This document shows positions 31,447-42,264 of a stretch of DNA of 64,000 bases, in pieces. Origin of the DNA: Caulochytrium protostelioides (Eukaryota; Chytridiomycota; Caulochytriomycetes; Caulochytriales; Caulochytriaceae); the NCBI GenBank assembly GCA_003615045.1, contig ML014175.1:1-64000 (forward strand), in the 5' to 3' direction. The notes beneath the pieces were generated by a model. It did not search any database, was not told the origin of the DNA, and saw only the letters and a program-made list of their open reading frames with translations. Within the stretch, counting starts at the first letter, position 1. Each line of letters starts with the position of its first letter. The position numbers and the translations under genes are program-made.

Positions 31447-34281
31447 CTAGAAGCGCGCGCCGGGCAGCACCGGCGTGGCGCCCGCGCCGACCTTTGACGC
31501 GTACGCTTGGAAGTCGTTGCCCTTGTGCTCGCGGAACCACGCGAGAAACGCGGCGTGCCACGCCGGCGGGATCCCATAGCGCGGGAGCCGGATCGGACCG
31601 CGCTGCGTCGTGCGCATTGTCTGCTGCCCGATGGGCACGTGCTGCTTCACGAACAGGTTCACGCCCGCCCGCATCGCCGGCGTGATGCGCGCGTTGTACA
31701 GGTTCATCCACTCGGGGTCCGCGTCCCAGATGAGGTCCGACCACGCGACCGTCTCGTTGCCGTGGGGGCTCTCGGCACCGGCGGCGGCCGCCGGCGGGGT
31801 CGCGGCCGAGGGCGCCGACAGCGGCAGCGTCGTCGGCGGCAGCGGTGGCGGCGTCAGGGAGCCCGTGGGCGTAGTGAGGGTGGGCGTCGACGGCGCCGAC
31901 GTCAGCGGCGTGCCGAAGCCCGAGATGGCGGGAGGCGCGGCGCCGCCCGGGCCGGTCGCACGCGGGCCGGCCGCGTCGGCGGGGGCCAGCGGCCACGAGG
32001 GCGGGAGGGCCGAGGGGCCGGCGAGCGCGTGGGGCGGGGCGTGGGTGCTGGAGGCCGTGCGCGACAGGATCACGGGCCGCGCGTCGGCGTCCGGGATCGT
32101 GCCGCCGCGCGCGTAGATGGTGCCGTTCGCGGCCGTGGTCGTCGGCGGCGGCGGCGGGACGACGGCGCCACGCGGCGCCGTGGCCGCCGCCGCCGCCGCT
32201 GGCGAGGACGAGGACGGCGCGGCCAGCGAATCGGAGCCGGCGTGGCGCGCGCCGATCGAGTGGTTGGGAATCTTGGGCACGCGGGAGCCCGAGGCCGACG
32301 CCGGGGGCGCTACGGCCGGCGCTGCGCCACGCGCGCCGTCGCGACGGGGCGTCGTCGCCGCGGAGGGGGAGGAGGCGCCGTGCTTCGGCGCGTCCTTGCC
32401 CGTGGTCGATCGCGGCGGCGCCGAGTCTTGTTTGTTCTTTCCGTGGGACGGGGTGCTTGCCGGACGTTCGCCGTTTCCGCGGTCGGCCGAGTCTTTTGCA
32501 GCGGCGGCCTTGGCGCGCTTGCGGGCCTGCGCATCGAGCTGCGACCGGACCTCAGGGACCTCGCGGGCCAGCGCGGCCATGAACGCCTCCTCGACCCCCG
32601 GGTCGATGAGCACGACCCGCTCGTTGTCGCGGGTCATGCTCTGCGCGTGGAACTTGTTGAGCAGCGGGATCAGCATGCGGTTCGGTTGACTCGGCAGGTG
32701 CAAGTCAGGGCAGTGCTTGGAAACGATCTGCTGGTAGGGCACCCATTTGGCCACATCGTCGGTGTCGTCCGAGTCGGAGTTCGAGTCCGAATCGACCTTG
32801 TGCAGCTGGCGCGACACGATCTCGGTCCGGGCCGCGGGGCCCGTGCGTCGGCGCTTCACGCTGGTGGTGGTGGTCACGTCCACGGCCGGCTTCGGGGCCG
32901 TGCGCTTCGTCTTGTAGTCCAGCAGCCCATTGTCCAGCGCATACCCGAGCCAGGTGACGAATTCCTCGACCATGCTCTCGGGAATGCCGAGCATCGGCTT
33001 ACCGCGGCCCGCGGGAGGAATCACCATGTTCTCGACCAGCGCATCCGTAAATCCCTTTTCGCCCAAGTACTCACGGAGCGCGAACTGCAGGATCTCGCGG
33101 TCGCCGGACTTCAGATACGAAATGCTGCCGCGGTAGATGTCCTTCAGCGCGAACGTCCACGTGACGAGCTGGCCGTGGTCGGCAATATTGACGGCGTCCC
33201 ACTCGGTTGTGCTCCCGCGGAACGTGGCCTTCTTGATGGGGTGGTCCGACAAGGCCAGCGCCGTGCCAGGTTCGTAGCCATACCGGCCCTTGCCGATCCC
33301 AAGCTGGCCCGACAGGGCCGCCGCGCCACTGGGCGAAGACTGGGACGCGTTGCTCTTCGGCTCTGGTCTTGCCTTCGACTTGGCCGGCGACTTGGTCGTC
33401 GTGCGCTTGGACTTTGTTTCAGCATCGCTCTCGCTGTCGCTCTCGCTGTCGCTCTCGCTGTCGCTCTCGCTGTCGCTCTCGCTACCGCTCTCACTGCCAC
33501 TGCCACTGTCGCTGCCGCCCGCATCGACATCATCGTCGCCGGCATCGCTGTGGTCGGCCGTGGACGGATCGACGACGACGGGATCGTCAAGAGCATCGGC
33601 CGCCGTCGCATCCACGTCTTCGACGCTATCAGACGACACGCTCTGCGATTGGCCGCCTTTGCCGCCCTTCCCGGCGGCCTTCTTGGCCGCTGGCGTGGGC
33701 GTCTTCTTGCCCGGCGACCCCTTGGCCTTCGCTGCTGCGCGCTTGGGTGTTGCTTTTGCCTTGACGGGCGTCTTGGCCTTCGCCTTCGAAACGGCCGTCT
33801 TGGCTGCCGCCGCTGTGGGCGGCGTGTCGGACCCCTTGCCGCTTGGCGTCGTCGATGCCGCGGCGGCCTTCGATCGGCGCTTGGTCACCGATGCGGGCGA
33901 CGTTGCCGCCGCTGCGGCTGCAGCTTTACGCTTCGATGCGGGCGTCGCGGCGGGTGGTGGCGGCGGCGGGGCGGCGGCGTCCTTGGCGACCGCCGGCGTC
34001 TGGCCCGCTGCGGCGTGGGCCTCGGCCTTGATGGCGGCGGCGCCCTTGCGAGCCGCGTCGACGCCGCGGCGCAGGGCGTCGGCGTCGTACTGGCCGGCGA
34101 GAAAGTCGTCGACGTTGAGATGGATCTGGGCGAGGGCATCGCGCAGCGTGAGCGCCTCGATGTCGAGCGCCTCCCAGCGCAGGCGCAGCTCCGAGAGCTC
34201 GCGGCGCGTGCTCTCGAGCGTCTCCGCGAGCGCCTGGCGCTCCTGGAACGACGCCTTCAGGCGGTCGTGCAGCGACGTCAT
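31447..34281 (-). CDS. Unrecognised Ser/Asp-rich, probably nuclear protein
   Basis: A single 944-residue frame whose family I do not recognise. Visible parts in order: an N-terminal coiled coil (about 1-60, LHDRLKASFQERQALAETLE...), a Lys/Ala/Pro-rich basic stretch with several nuclear-localisation-like KRK/KKA clusters (about 100-210), an acidic block containing a tandem SESD repeat (about 262-290), and a compact, probably folded domain (about 325-455) that begins GKGRYGYEPGTALALSDHP and includes LVTWTFALKDIYRGSISYLK. A basic linker, a second ordered segment (WVPYQQIVSKHCPDLHLPSQ...), a long disordered stretch and a well-ordered Trp/Tyr-rich C-terminal domain (about 840-944, ending LPGARF) follow. 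The two folded domains are unlike random GC-driven translation, so the gene is probably real. It converges on THO2 with 153 bp between stop codons. Confidence 0.7.
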   Translation of the reverse strand: MTSLHDRLKASFQERQALAETLESTRRELSELRLRWEALDIEALTLRDALAQIHLNVDDFLAGQYDADALRRGVDAARKGAAAIKAEAHAAAGQTPAVAKDAAAPPPPPPAATPASKRKAAAAAAATSPASVTKRRSKAAAASTTPSGKGSDTPPTAAAAKTAVSKAKAKTPVKAKATPKRAAAKAKGSPGKKTPTPAAKKAAGKGGKGGQSQSVSSDSVEDVDATAADALDDPVVVDPSTADHSDAGDDDVDAGGSDSGSGSESGSESDSESDSESDSESDSESDAETKSKRTTTKSPAKSKARPEPKSNASQSSPSGAAALSGQLGIGKGRYGYEPGTALALSDHPIKKATFRGSTTEWDAVNIADHGQLVTWTFALKDIYRGSISYLKSGDREILQFALREYLGEKGFTDALVENMVIPPAGRGKPMLGIPESMVEEFVTWLGYALDNGLLDYKTKRTAPKPAVDVTTTTSVKRRRTGPAARTEIVSRQLHKVDSDSNSDSDDTDDVAKWVPYQQIVSKHCPDLHLPSQPNRMLIPLLNKFHAQSMTRDNERVVLIDPGVEEAFMAALAREVPEVRSQLDAQARKRAKAAAAKDSADRGNGERPASTPSHGKNKQDSAPPRSTTGKDAPKHGASSPSAATTPRRDGARGAAPAVAPPASASGSRVPKIPNHSIGARHAGSDSLAAPSSSSPAAAAAATAPRGAVVPPPPPTTTAANGTIYARGGTIPDADARPVILSRTASSTHAPPHALAGPSALPPSWPLAPADAAGPRATGPGGAAPPAISGFGTPLTSAPSTPTLTTPTGSLTPPPLPPTTLPLSAPSAATPPAAAAGAESPHGNETVAWSDLIWDADPEWMNLYNARITPAMRAGVNLFVKQHVPIGQQTMRTTQRGPIRLPRYGIPPAWHAAFLAWFREHKGNDFQAYASKVGAGATPVLPGARF
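33424..33495. repeat. 12-bp coding minisatellite (SESD repeat)
   Basis: About six tandem copies of TCGCTCTCGCTG on the plus strand, read from the minus strand as alternating Ser-Glu-Ser-Asp within the unrecognised Ser/Asp-rich protein. The copies are nearly identical, which points to recent slippage or selection for the acidic repeat. Confidence 0.85.
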
Positions 34282-35511
34282 GGCGCGCCGTCGGTCCGCC
34301 GCCGCCGCCGTCGCCGTCGTCGCCGCTGCTGCGGGATCAGAGGCTCAGAGGATCGCCGCGAGTCCGGCGAACCCAGCGTCGCGGTGAGGAGAGACCGCCC
34401 GTCGCCGGAGTCTGGTCACGTCCGCTCACAAGACGCGGTGGCGAGGCGGCGCGATGCGGTGGGGCTGACCTAAAAGCGCGATGCGGAGGTGCTGATCACG
34501 ACGGGGGGGAGACGAGAGACGACGCGAGACGAGACAACACGACACCAGATGACACGAGACGAGACCGGCCAATGTCGGAACAATGTCGGTGTCGGTGAGG
34601 ACGACGCGTGTGCACCCCAACGCGTTGGAGCGTGCGGAGAGAGGAGGGCGGACGGCGTGATGGCGGCCCACACGGCCGTGTCCGCCGCTCAGGGCCCGTC
34701 CTGCCGCTCCACGGTATTGCCCTTGGGGCAGGCCGCGCTCAACTCTGCAGAGCGCTCATGGGCGAGAAGGCGAGACGGGCCTCGATCGGCCGATGCGCAG
34801 GCCGCCGCCAGCAGCCGACCGATGCAGGGTCCACCTTGGCGTTTCGCCGTGGCGCGGGCACGTGGAACGCGCCAGGGCGTGGAGGACAAGCTTGGAGTGG
34901 CGGCGGCGGCGGCGGCGGAAGCAGCGCGCGGGAGCGCGAAGGCGAGCGGAGACAGCGCCGGTCGCCGTGGCCAGGGTCCAGGTGGCGCAGCCATCGGTGT
35001 GGCGCAGTCATCCGCGTGGCGCAGCCATCGATCCCGTGATTGACTCAGCCACGACCGGCCGAGGCGCGACGTGTGGCGCTCGGGTGGGTCCGGCCGAACC
35101 GGGCCCTCGGCCCTGTCACGTGTGCGGCGCTCCTCCGCGATCCGCGATCCGCGCTGGGCCGACCCCATCCCACCCGGCTCGTCCAGGCGGCGACGCCACT
35201 CGAAGGGAAGGATTGGTCAGAATCCCATGATCCGCACGGTATGGAAGACAACACGCGCGCAGCAGGACGATCGATCACAAGGGCACAAGATCGGGAGCGA
35301 CTCTCAGCGATCATGAGCCCCTTGTTCCGTAATCCTGATCAGCGACGACCGTGCGTGAAGCTCCCTGCTATCGCGCGTCCGCATTCATCCATTGATCTCC
35401 GTTCTGATCGATCGCCCTGCTGATCAATCCCTCGTCGACCCATTGATCAACCCATCGATCGATCACATCTGCTGCAGTCTGTCCCCTTTTTGATTGAACT
35501 GGAATACCATC
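34282..35511. promoter_or_regulatory. Divergent region upstream of the thiolase gene
   Basis: This 1.2-kb interval lies between the Ser/Asp-rich protein gene (-) and the thiolase (+). It has GAGAC/ACGAG-type simple sequence (about 34509-34566), three tandem copies of a 17-bp unit (34982-35032), a TGACTCA box (35041-35047) of the kind bound by AP-1/Gcn4 bZIP factors, and an unusual cluster of GATC tetranucleotides (about 35228-35466) just upstream of the thiolase start. Protein binding is not shown by sequence alone. Confidence 0.45.
34982..35032. repeat. Three tandem copies of a 17-bp unit
   Basis: Three head-to-tail units of the form GTGGCGCAGCCATCGGT differ only at a few positions near the 3' half. 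They end 8 bp before a TGACTCA box in the divergent promoter region. Confidence 0.8.
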
Positions 35512-37085
35512 ATGTCTTCCAAACTCGGCAAAGACGTCTTTATCGGTAAGCATCATATCGCACTGACCGATTGCGTGGCCTGGCCACGCGACCATTACAT
35601 TTTTGGCTACTGACTCGGGCCTTCCCCCGCTTCTCTTCTTGCATCTCACTCATCGTTATTTTTTTGGTAATCCGTTGATACCTTAACCCATGATCACCCA
35701 GTGGCCGCCAAGCGCACCGTAAGTGATCTTCTCTTTGAAACAACGCTCATGCCACCACGATCCTGAAACATGCATATATCTATCCCGTCGGTAATGACTA
35801 AGGTAGCATTGGCTCACATGTTCTGATGGTTCGTGCGCTTTTATCGGGTTTCATGACGCTCTCCTTTTATCTGGGACGCCGCACTCGCACATAATGGCTC
35901 CTGCTATGCGATGGGTGTATTTCGGTGACGCTGCGGCAGCCGTGGGGATCCTTTGGCGGGAAGCTGGCCCACCTGTCCGGCAACGACCTCGGCGGCCTCG
36001 CGTCCAAGGCTGCCGTGGCTCAGGTCGGCAAGCCGATCCCGATCGACTCGGTAATCTATGGCAACGTCCTGCAGACCTCGCGCGACGCGGCCTACCTGGC
36101 CCGCCACGTCGGTCACCATGCCGGCGTCGACATCACCAAGCCCGCGCTGACCATCAACCGCCTCTGCGGGTCGGGGTTCCAGTCCGTCATCAACGCCGCC
36201 CAGGAAATCCAGTTGGGCGAGGCCAAGATCGTGCTTGCTGGCGGCAGCGAGAGCATGTCCCAAGCCCCCTTCGCCATGCGCGGCACGCGCTCGGGTATCC
36301 GGTATGGCCAGGAGCCCGTGCTCGAGGACACACTCGCGTCAGCGCTTATTGATACCTTCCCGACAAAGACGCCAATGGGCATCACGGCCGAGAACCTCGC
36401 CGAGAAGTACAGCATCACGCGCCAGGACGCCGATGCGTATGCGCTGCGCTCCCAGCAGAACTGGGCCGCCGCGCAGGCTGAGGGCCGGTTCGCCCAGGAG
36501 ATCACGCCGGTCTCGGTGAAGGTGAAGCGCGAGACGGTGTCGATGGACGTGGACGAGTACCCGCGCCCCAAGACGACGCTCGAGACGCTTGCCAAGCTGG
36601 CCCCGGCCTTCAAGAAAGACGGCACGGCCACAGCGGGCAACTCGTCGGGGATCTGCGATGGCGCCGCCTCGCTCATCGTGGCCTCAGGCGATGCCGTCAA
36701 GGCACACGGGCTGACGCCGCTCGCGCGGATCGTGAGCTATGCCTACGTGGGCGTGGAGCCGACCATCATGGGCATCGGCCCCGTGCCCGCTGTGAAGCTC
36801 GCACTGAAGCGTGCGCAGCTGAGCCTCAAGGACATGGGCGTCAAAGAGCTCAACGAAGCGTTTGCCTCGCAGGCCCTGGCCGTGCTGCGCGAGCTGGGCG
36901 AGGACGTGTCGGAGTGGAACACCTCGGGCGGTTCGATTGCGATGGGCCACCCCTTGGGCGCCTCAGGCGCGCGCATCCTGGCCCATCTCACCTACGAGCT
37001 GCAGCGTCGCCAGGTCCCGTATGCGCTGGGCACGGCGTGCATTGGCGGCGGTCAGGGCATTGCCGTGATCCTGGAACGGTGCTAA
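35512..37085 (+). CDS. ACAA2: 3-ketoacyl-CoA thiolase, mitochondrial ACAA2 type
   Basis: Exons 35512-35545, 35702-35718 and 35940-37085 encode 398 residues, the length of animal ACAA2. Splice sites are GTAAGC...CCAG and GTAAGT...GCAG; a CTTAAC branch-site candidate lies in intron 1. The joins restore the N-terminus DVFIVAAKRTPWGSFGG, which matches ACAA2 FVVAAKRTPFGAYGG. The enzyme performs the last, CoA-dependent thiolytic step of fatty-acid beta-oxidation. Active-site residues are present: the acyl-accepting Cys in NRLCGSGFQ (about C93), His in GHPLG (about H354) and the C-terminal Cys in ACIGGGQG (about C384). As in ACAA2 there is no obvious cleavable presequence and no C-terminal peroxisomal SKL-type signal. 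An acetyl-CoA acetyltransferase (ACAT) is less likely because the ACAA2-specific segments are so well kept. Confidence 0.95.
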
Positions 37086-38025
37086 GGGACACCTCGTTGC
37101 ACCGCCGTGCGAGGAGGAAAGGGGCCAGCCACGGCGATCGCCGCCGCGTCCCCGCCCCCTGAGCGAACCCCAGGCGGCGCGATTTTCCGTACGGTTCGCT
37201 CGGGTTCGTTCGGTTCACCCCACGACCCGCGCCTCGTGTGCTGCGCCTGACGAGGACAGCGGTCCTGTCGACCAAAGAAACACACGGAGGACATTTAGAC
37301 TATGAAACGCGTATGTGGGTGGGTGTGGACATGAGGGTGGAAGCGCTGGGATGGGGGATGGGTGAGTGTGAACCCATGTTGGCGGGTGTCGGTGCGTGGG
37401 AGGGGCAGGTGTGCTCCACGCCGCATGGCGCCGCTCTGGCTCGGAAGGATTGCTGTTGCCCCGCACCGTCTCAGGCGGGGGGCCGTTGTCTCTCGCTCAG
37501 CGCGGCGCAGCAGCGCGGCGCGCGCCACGGGAAGCGACGCCGTCGGGCGCCATCGAACGTCCGCAGCGCGCGGGAGACCATCGACGATGCCCGACGAACG
37601 ATGAGCGACGAGCGCGCAGCGATGGCTAGCGAAGCCCGGGGGGACAGCGACGGCGGCGGCGACGGCGACGATCCCGGCGACGCATGAATTGCAGGCAACG
37701 TGCTGCGTAACGCGTCTAGAGCAGGGCACGGCCATGTCGCCGTGCTCTGCAGACGGCGCCGGTCCGTCTGGGTCGGCATCTGGTGGCCACACAACAAGAG
37801 CCGCGTCCCGCCTCGCCGTTTCGCTTGCTGCCGATGTCGACCGCCTGAACCTACACGACCCCGGCGAACGACTGTGCCGACGATCTTCGACGCCTGCCGT
37901 GGTCGCTGTCTTCCGTCGACGGCGCTGTCCCCCTGCTTTCACGCGCCTGACCCATCGCCACGCGTCCTGGTGCCGATCGCATCCGGTCCCGCATCGATCG
38001 CCCCCCTTCCCCCCTCCATACGAGG
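37086..38025. other. Intergenic region between thiolase and LHS1/HYOU1
   Basis: A 0.9-kb tandem spacer, GC-rich, expected to contain the thiolase 3' UTR and the promoter of the ER chaperone gene. I see no gene in it and no clear unfolded-protein-response element. Confidence 0.5.
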
Positions 38026-41000
38026 ATGGCGCCGGCTCCCGTGACCGCGGGGTCGTCCCGCCCGCAAAGCGTCAGCGCGATGCTGCGTCTCACGGCGCTG
38101 CTCGTGCTCGTGCTCGCCCTCGCCGACGCCGCCCGCGCCGTCATTGTCGGCATCGACTACGGCACCGACTGGTTCAAGGTCGCCCTCAAGCAGCCCGGCG
38201 CCTCGCTCGATCTGGTGCTTAACCGTGAGTCCAAGCGCAAGACCGCGTCCCACGTTCTGATCCGCGACCAAGAGCGTCTCTTTGGCAACGACGCCACCTC
38301 TTTGGTAAGTCTTCTTCTCGTCCCCAGCCACGACGCCGATGAACGCTGTCGATGCACAGATCCACGTCGATACACGGTATCGCCACCACCACTGGTGAAT
38401 CAGGACGGATATTCACCTCTCCCGCTCTGTTCGATCTCCAACTTGGCCCACTCGGATCTGCAATGGTTGCGCGTCGCTAGTCGGTCCGGTTCCCCAAGGA
38501 CTACTACCCGGGCCTCAAGAACCTGCTCGGCAAGCACGCGGACAGCGCCGCCGCTCAGGAGTATGCGCGCGCATACCCGAACGTGCTCGCCGCCGATGCG
38601 CGCCGCAACACGGTCGTCTTCAAGCACTCCTCCGGCGAGACCTACACGGTCGAGGAGCTCGTGGCGTACCAGCTGCGCCACGCGTGCGACCAGGCCAAAG
38701 CGTGGGCTAACGACCCCGTGATGGGCGCCGTCATCACGGTCCCGCCCTACTGGGGCATCCACGAGCGCCAAGCGCTGCTGGCCGCGGCGAATCTCGCCGA
38801 GCTTCGCGTGCTCGGGCTCATGAACGACCACGCCGCCGTCGCGATCAACTTCATCGCGAACCGCAAGGTGACGGACCCCGAGTACCACGTCTTCTACGAC
38901 ATGGGCGCGGGCTCGACGGTCGCGACGGTCGTCAAGTTCCACAATGTCCAGATCCCGATCGGCCCCAAGTACAAAAAGACCGTGCTGGAGGCCGCAGTGC
39001 TGGGCAGCGGCTTTGACGCGACGCTCGGCGGCAAGGTTCTCGATCACAGTCTGCAGCAGCTCTTTGTCGAGCAGTTCAACGACAAGTATGGCAAGAAGCT
39101 CGTGACCCCGCTCGCCGAGAACGGCCGTGCGCTGACGAAGCTCATGAACTGCGCAAACAAGGTCAAACACATCCTGTCGGCGAACAACGAGGCCTTCGGC
39201 TCGGTGGAGTCGCTCGCGGAAGACTTTGACTTCCGCACGAGGGTCACGCGCTCCGAAATGGAGGCGCTCGCCTCAGACTTCTTCGACCGCGTCAGTGGCC
39301 CCATCGAACAGGCCCTGCAGCACGCGGGACTCGCCAAGGAGAACGTGACCTCGGTCGTGCTGGTCGGCGGCGGCGTCCGCGTGCCGCACGTGCAGACCCG
39401 CCTCGCGGAGTACCTCGGCAGCGCGGACAAGATCGCCAAGAACGTCAACCAGGACGAGGCCGCCGTCCTCGGCGCCTCCTTCCAGGCCGCCAAGCTCAGC
39501 CGTGCCTTCAAGGTCAAGGACATTGCGCTCCGCGACCTCAACGCCCACGCCGTCTACCTCGTTCGCGACGCGCCGAACGTCGACGCGGACGCCGCGACGG
39601 AGCCCCCGAAGGAGCCGCGCGTCATCTTTGACACTCGCACGAAGCTCGGCACCCGCAGCAAGATCTCGCTCCGCGAGTCCGCCAACTTTGCCTTCTCGCT
39701 CTCGTACGCGACGGCCGCCACTAGCGACGCCGCGCCCGCGACCTACGCGCCCATCGCCACCGTCCGCGTCACGGGCCTCGACGACCAGATCTCCGCCCAC
39801 CGCGCGCTCTCGCAGGAGCCCAGCAAGGTCGTTGTCCACCTTGAACTCAACGACAGCGGCAACCTCGTCATCAACAAGGTCGTCGGCCACTTCGTCCCGA
39901 TCGCAAGCGCGCAGGCCGAGGGCGCCGCCGGCGCCGCCGGTGGCAAGGGCATCAAGGGCAAGATTATGTCGCTCTTCGGCAAGGACGACGCTGCGGCCGA
40001 GGAGGCGAAGGCGGCGAACGCCACGACGGCCGGCGACGCCGTATCAAACGGCACAGCGCCGGGCGCGTCGCCGGACGCGTCCTCGCCCGACGGCAGCGAA
40101 GCGAGCGTCAACGGCACGCGCGTCGCGAAGGTCGATCTCGCGTTCGAGGTCGACTGGGTGCATCTGCCGCCCCTGACGGACGAGGAAGTCGCCGCCGCGC
40201 ATAAGCGTATCGCGGCGATGGACCACGAGGACGCGCTGCGCGTCGCGCTCGCGGAGGCCCGCAACACCTTTGAGGGCTACATCTACGCGAGCAAGGACTT
40301 CCTGGACGACGAGGCCGCCAGCGTCGTGTGGACCGCCACCGAGCACACGACGCTGGTCGAGCGTCTCGATGCCGCCGGCGCGTGGCTCTACGAGCCGGAG
40401 GCCGAGACGGCTGAGACGGCCGAGTTCCAGACGCGTCTCAAGGTGCTGAAGGACGCCGTGGGCCCGATCAAGCAGCGCTGGGCCGAGCACCGTGACCGCC
40501 CGGGCGCGATCGAGCAGTTCAAGAAGGACGTGCAGACGGTGCGCGATTTTATCGCTAAGTATCGCCAGGACCTCGCAAAGGCCCTCGAGGTGCAAGCGAA
40601 GAACGCCGCGCAGCAGGCGGCGAACGCGACGAAGTCCGCGTTGCCCGAGCCGCCGTTGCCCTACACGGCGGCGGAGCTGGACGAGCTCTCGCAGCGCATC
40701 GACGACCACGAGACGTGGTTGTCGACGCAGATCGCGCTGCAGGAAAAGCTGGCGCCCACCGCGGAGGCCGTGTTGCGCATCGAGGCCATCCAGCACCGTG
40801 CCAAGAATGTGCTCGACCTCATCTCGTCGTGGTTCGGCCGCCGCATCCCCGCCAACCGTCTCACGCCCAAGCCAGCGCCCAAGCCCGAGTCGGTCAAGAA
40901 GACCAAGGCGTCGGGGAAGAAGAAGGGCGGCGACTCGACGGCCGATGAAAAGGCGGCCGATGCCAATGCCGACGCGGAATCGGAAGCGACTGATGCTGAG

Positions 41001-41132
41001 GCTGAGGCTGAGGCTGAGGCCGATGCTGACGCAGAGACTGAGGCTACAGCTGAGGCTGAGGCCGAGGCTGCAGCTGAGGCTGACGATGATGCCGATGCCG
41101 ATGATGCTGAGGAGAAGCACGACGAACTCTAG
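38026..41132 (+). CDS. HYOU1: ER luminal Hsp110/Grp170-type chaperone (LHS1/HYOU1)
   Basis: Exons 38026-38304 and 38481-41132 encode 976 residues; the 176-bp phase-0 intron (GTAAGT...CTAG) joins NDATSL to SVRFPKDYYPGLKNLLGK, as in HYOU1. Lhs1/HYOU1 is the nucleotide-exchange factor and holdase partner of BiP in the ER lumen. An N-terminal signal peptide (hydrophobic LTALLVLVLALADA) is followed by the Hsp70-type ATPase domain: VIVGIDYGTDWFKVAL, YDMGAGSTVATVV and VVLVGGGVRVPHVQ. A beta-sandwich region, an acidic insertion loop and a helical C-terminal domain complete the fold. The C-terminus is a highly acidic Ala/Glu/Asp hexamer-repeat tail ending HDEL, the fungal ER-retention signal. Start 38026 gives an 18-residue N-region before the next Met at 38080; either yields a signal peptide. 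Confidence 0.95.
40990..41110 (+). repeat. Degenerate GCTGAG hexamer repeat coding the acidic tail
   Basis: Diverged tandem copies of GCTGAG/GCCGAT encode alternating Ala-Glu and Ala-Asp residues immediately before the HDEL terminus of the ER chaperone. Confidence 0.8.
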
Positions 41133-41488
41133 ACGGCTCTCGCATGCATCCCGCGTCATTGCTCCTTCTCCAAGACATACAGCTCCCCATATTATCTCTC
41201 TCCGGTCTCCTTCCCCCACTCCCGCCTCTCCGCCCGCTCCGCTTCCTTCTTTCTCTCTTGATATCCCCTATCCCTCCATCATCCTCTCTCTTCGAGATCT
41301 TCAAGAAAATGGATAAAAAGAAAAAAAAGAACTGAAATCATGGATGGTACGTTACACATGGAAGACATGGACTCGCCATGCCACGACAAAGATGCCTGAT
41401 GATCCCCCTTCAGTTCTTGTGATGACGCAGTCATATGCTACGAGGGGGGATTTAATCGGCCATAACATTTAAGGATTCATCTGCGGGC
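41133..41488. other. Convergent intergenic region
   Basis: These 356 bp between the stops of the ER chaperone (+) and PGK (-) are C/T-rich at about 41160-41290, then A-rich (41308-41335). They should hold both 3' UTRs. No gene is seen. Confidence 0.6.
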
Positions 41489-42223
41489 TTACTTGGAGGA
41501 GAGAGCCACGACGCCCGGGAGCTGCTTACCTTCGAGGAGCTCGAGGGAAGCACCGCCGCCGGTGGAGACGTGCTTGAAGTCGCTCTCGCGGCCGGCCTTG
41601 GAGACGGCAGTGGCCGTGTCGCCGCCGCCGACGATGGTGGTGGCGCCCTTGTGGGTCGCGCCCGCGCAGGCCTCCAGCAGGTTGTTGGTGCCGGTGGCGA
41701 ACGCGTCGAACTCGAACACGCCCGCGGGGCCGTTCCACAGGATCGTCTTGGCGTCCGCGACGGCGGCCGCGAAGCGCTCCGAAGACTGCGGGCCGCAGTC
41801 AAGGCCCTGCCAGCCGGCGGGGATGCCCTCCTTCGCGGTAGCATGGCCGGTCTTGGCGGTCGGCGAGAAGGAGTCGGCGGTGGTGAAGTCGCAGGGCAGG
41901 ATGAGCTCGACGTTCTTGGCCTTGGCCTTCTCGACGAGCTTGGGGACGAGCTCCGCGCCGGCCTTGTCGAAGAGCGACTCGCCGATCTCGACGCCGTCCT
42001 GGACCTTGAGGAAGGTGAAGGCCATGCCGCCGCAGATAATGCACTTGTCGACCTGGTCGAGCAGGTTCTCGATGAGCTGGATCTTGTCGGAGACCTTGGC
42101 GCCGCCAAGGATGGCGACGAAGGGGCGCTCGGGGCTCTCGAGGGCCTTGGCGAAGAAGTCGAGCTCCTTCTTCATGAGGAAGCCCGCGACACGGGTCTCG
42201 AGCTGAACGCCAACCATCGAGGA

Positions 42224-42264
<41 letters not shown>

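Noticed and set aside
31507-34473. A 988-codon plus-strand frame opposite the Ser/Asp-rich protein
   Set aside because: It is an Arg/Gly-rich mirror of the minus-strand gene, lacks ordered hydrophobic segments and matches no family. Long antisense frames are expected at this GC content.
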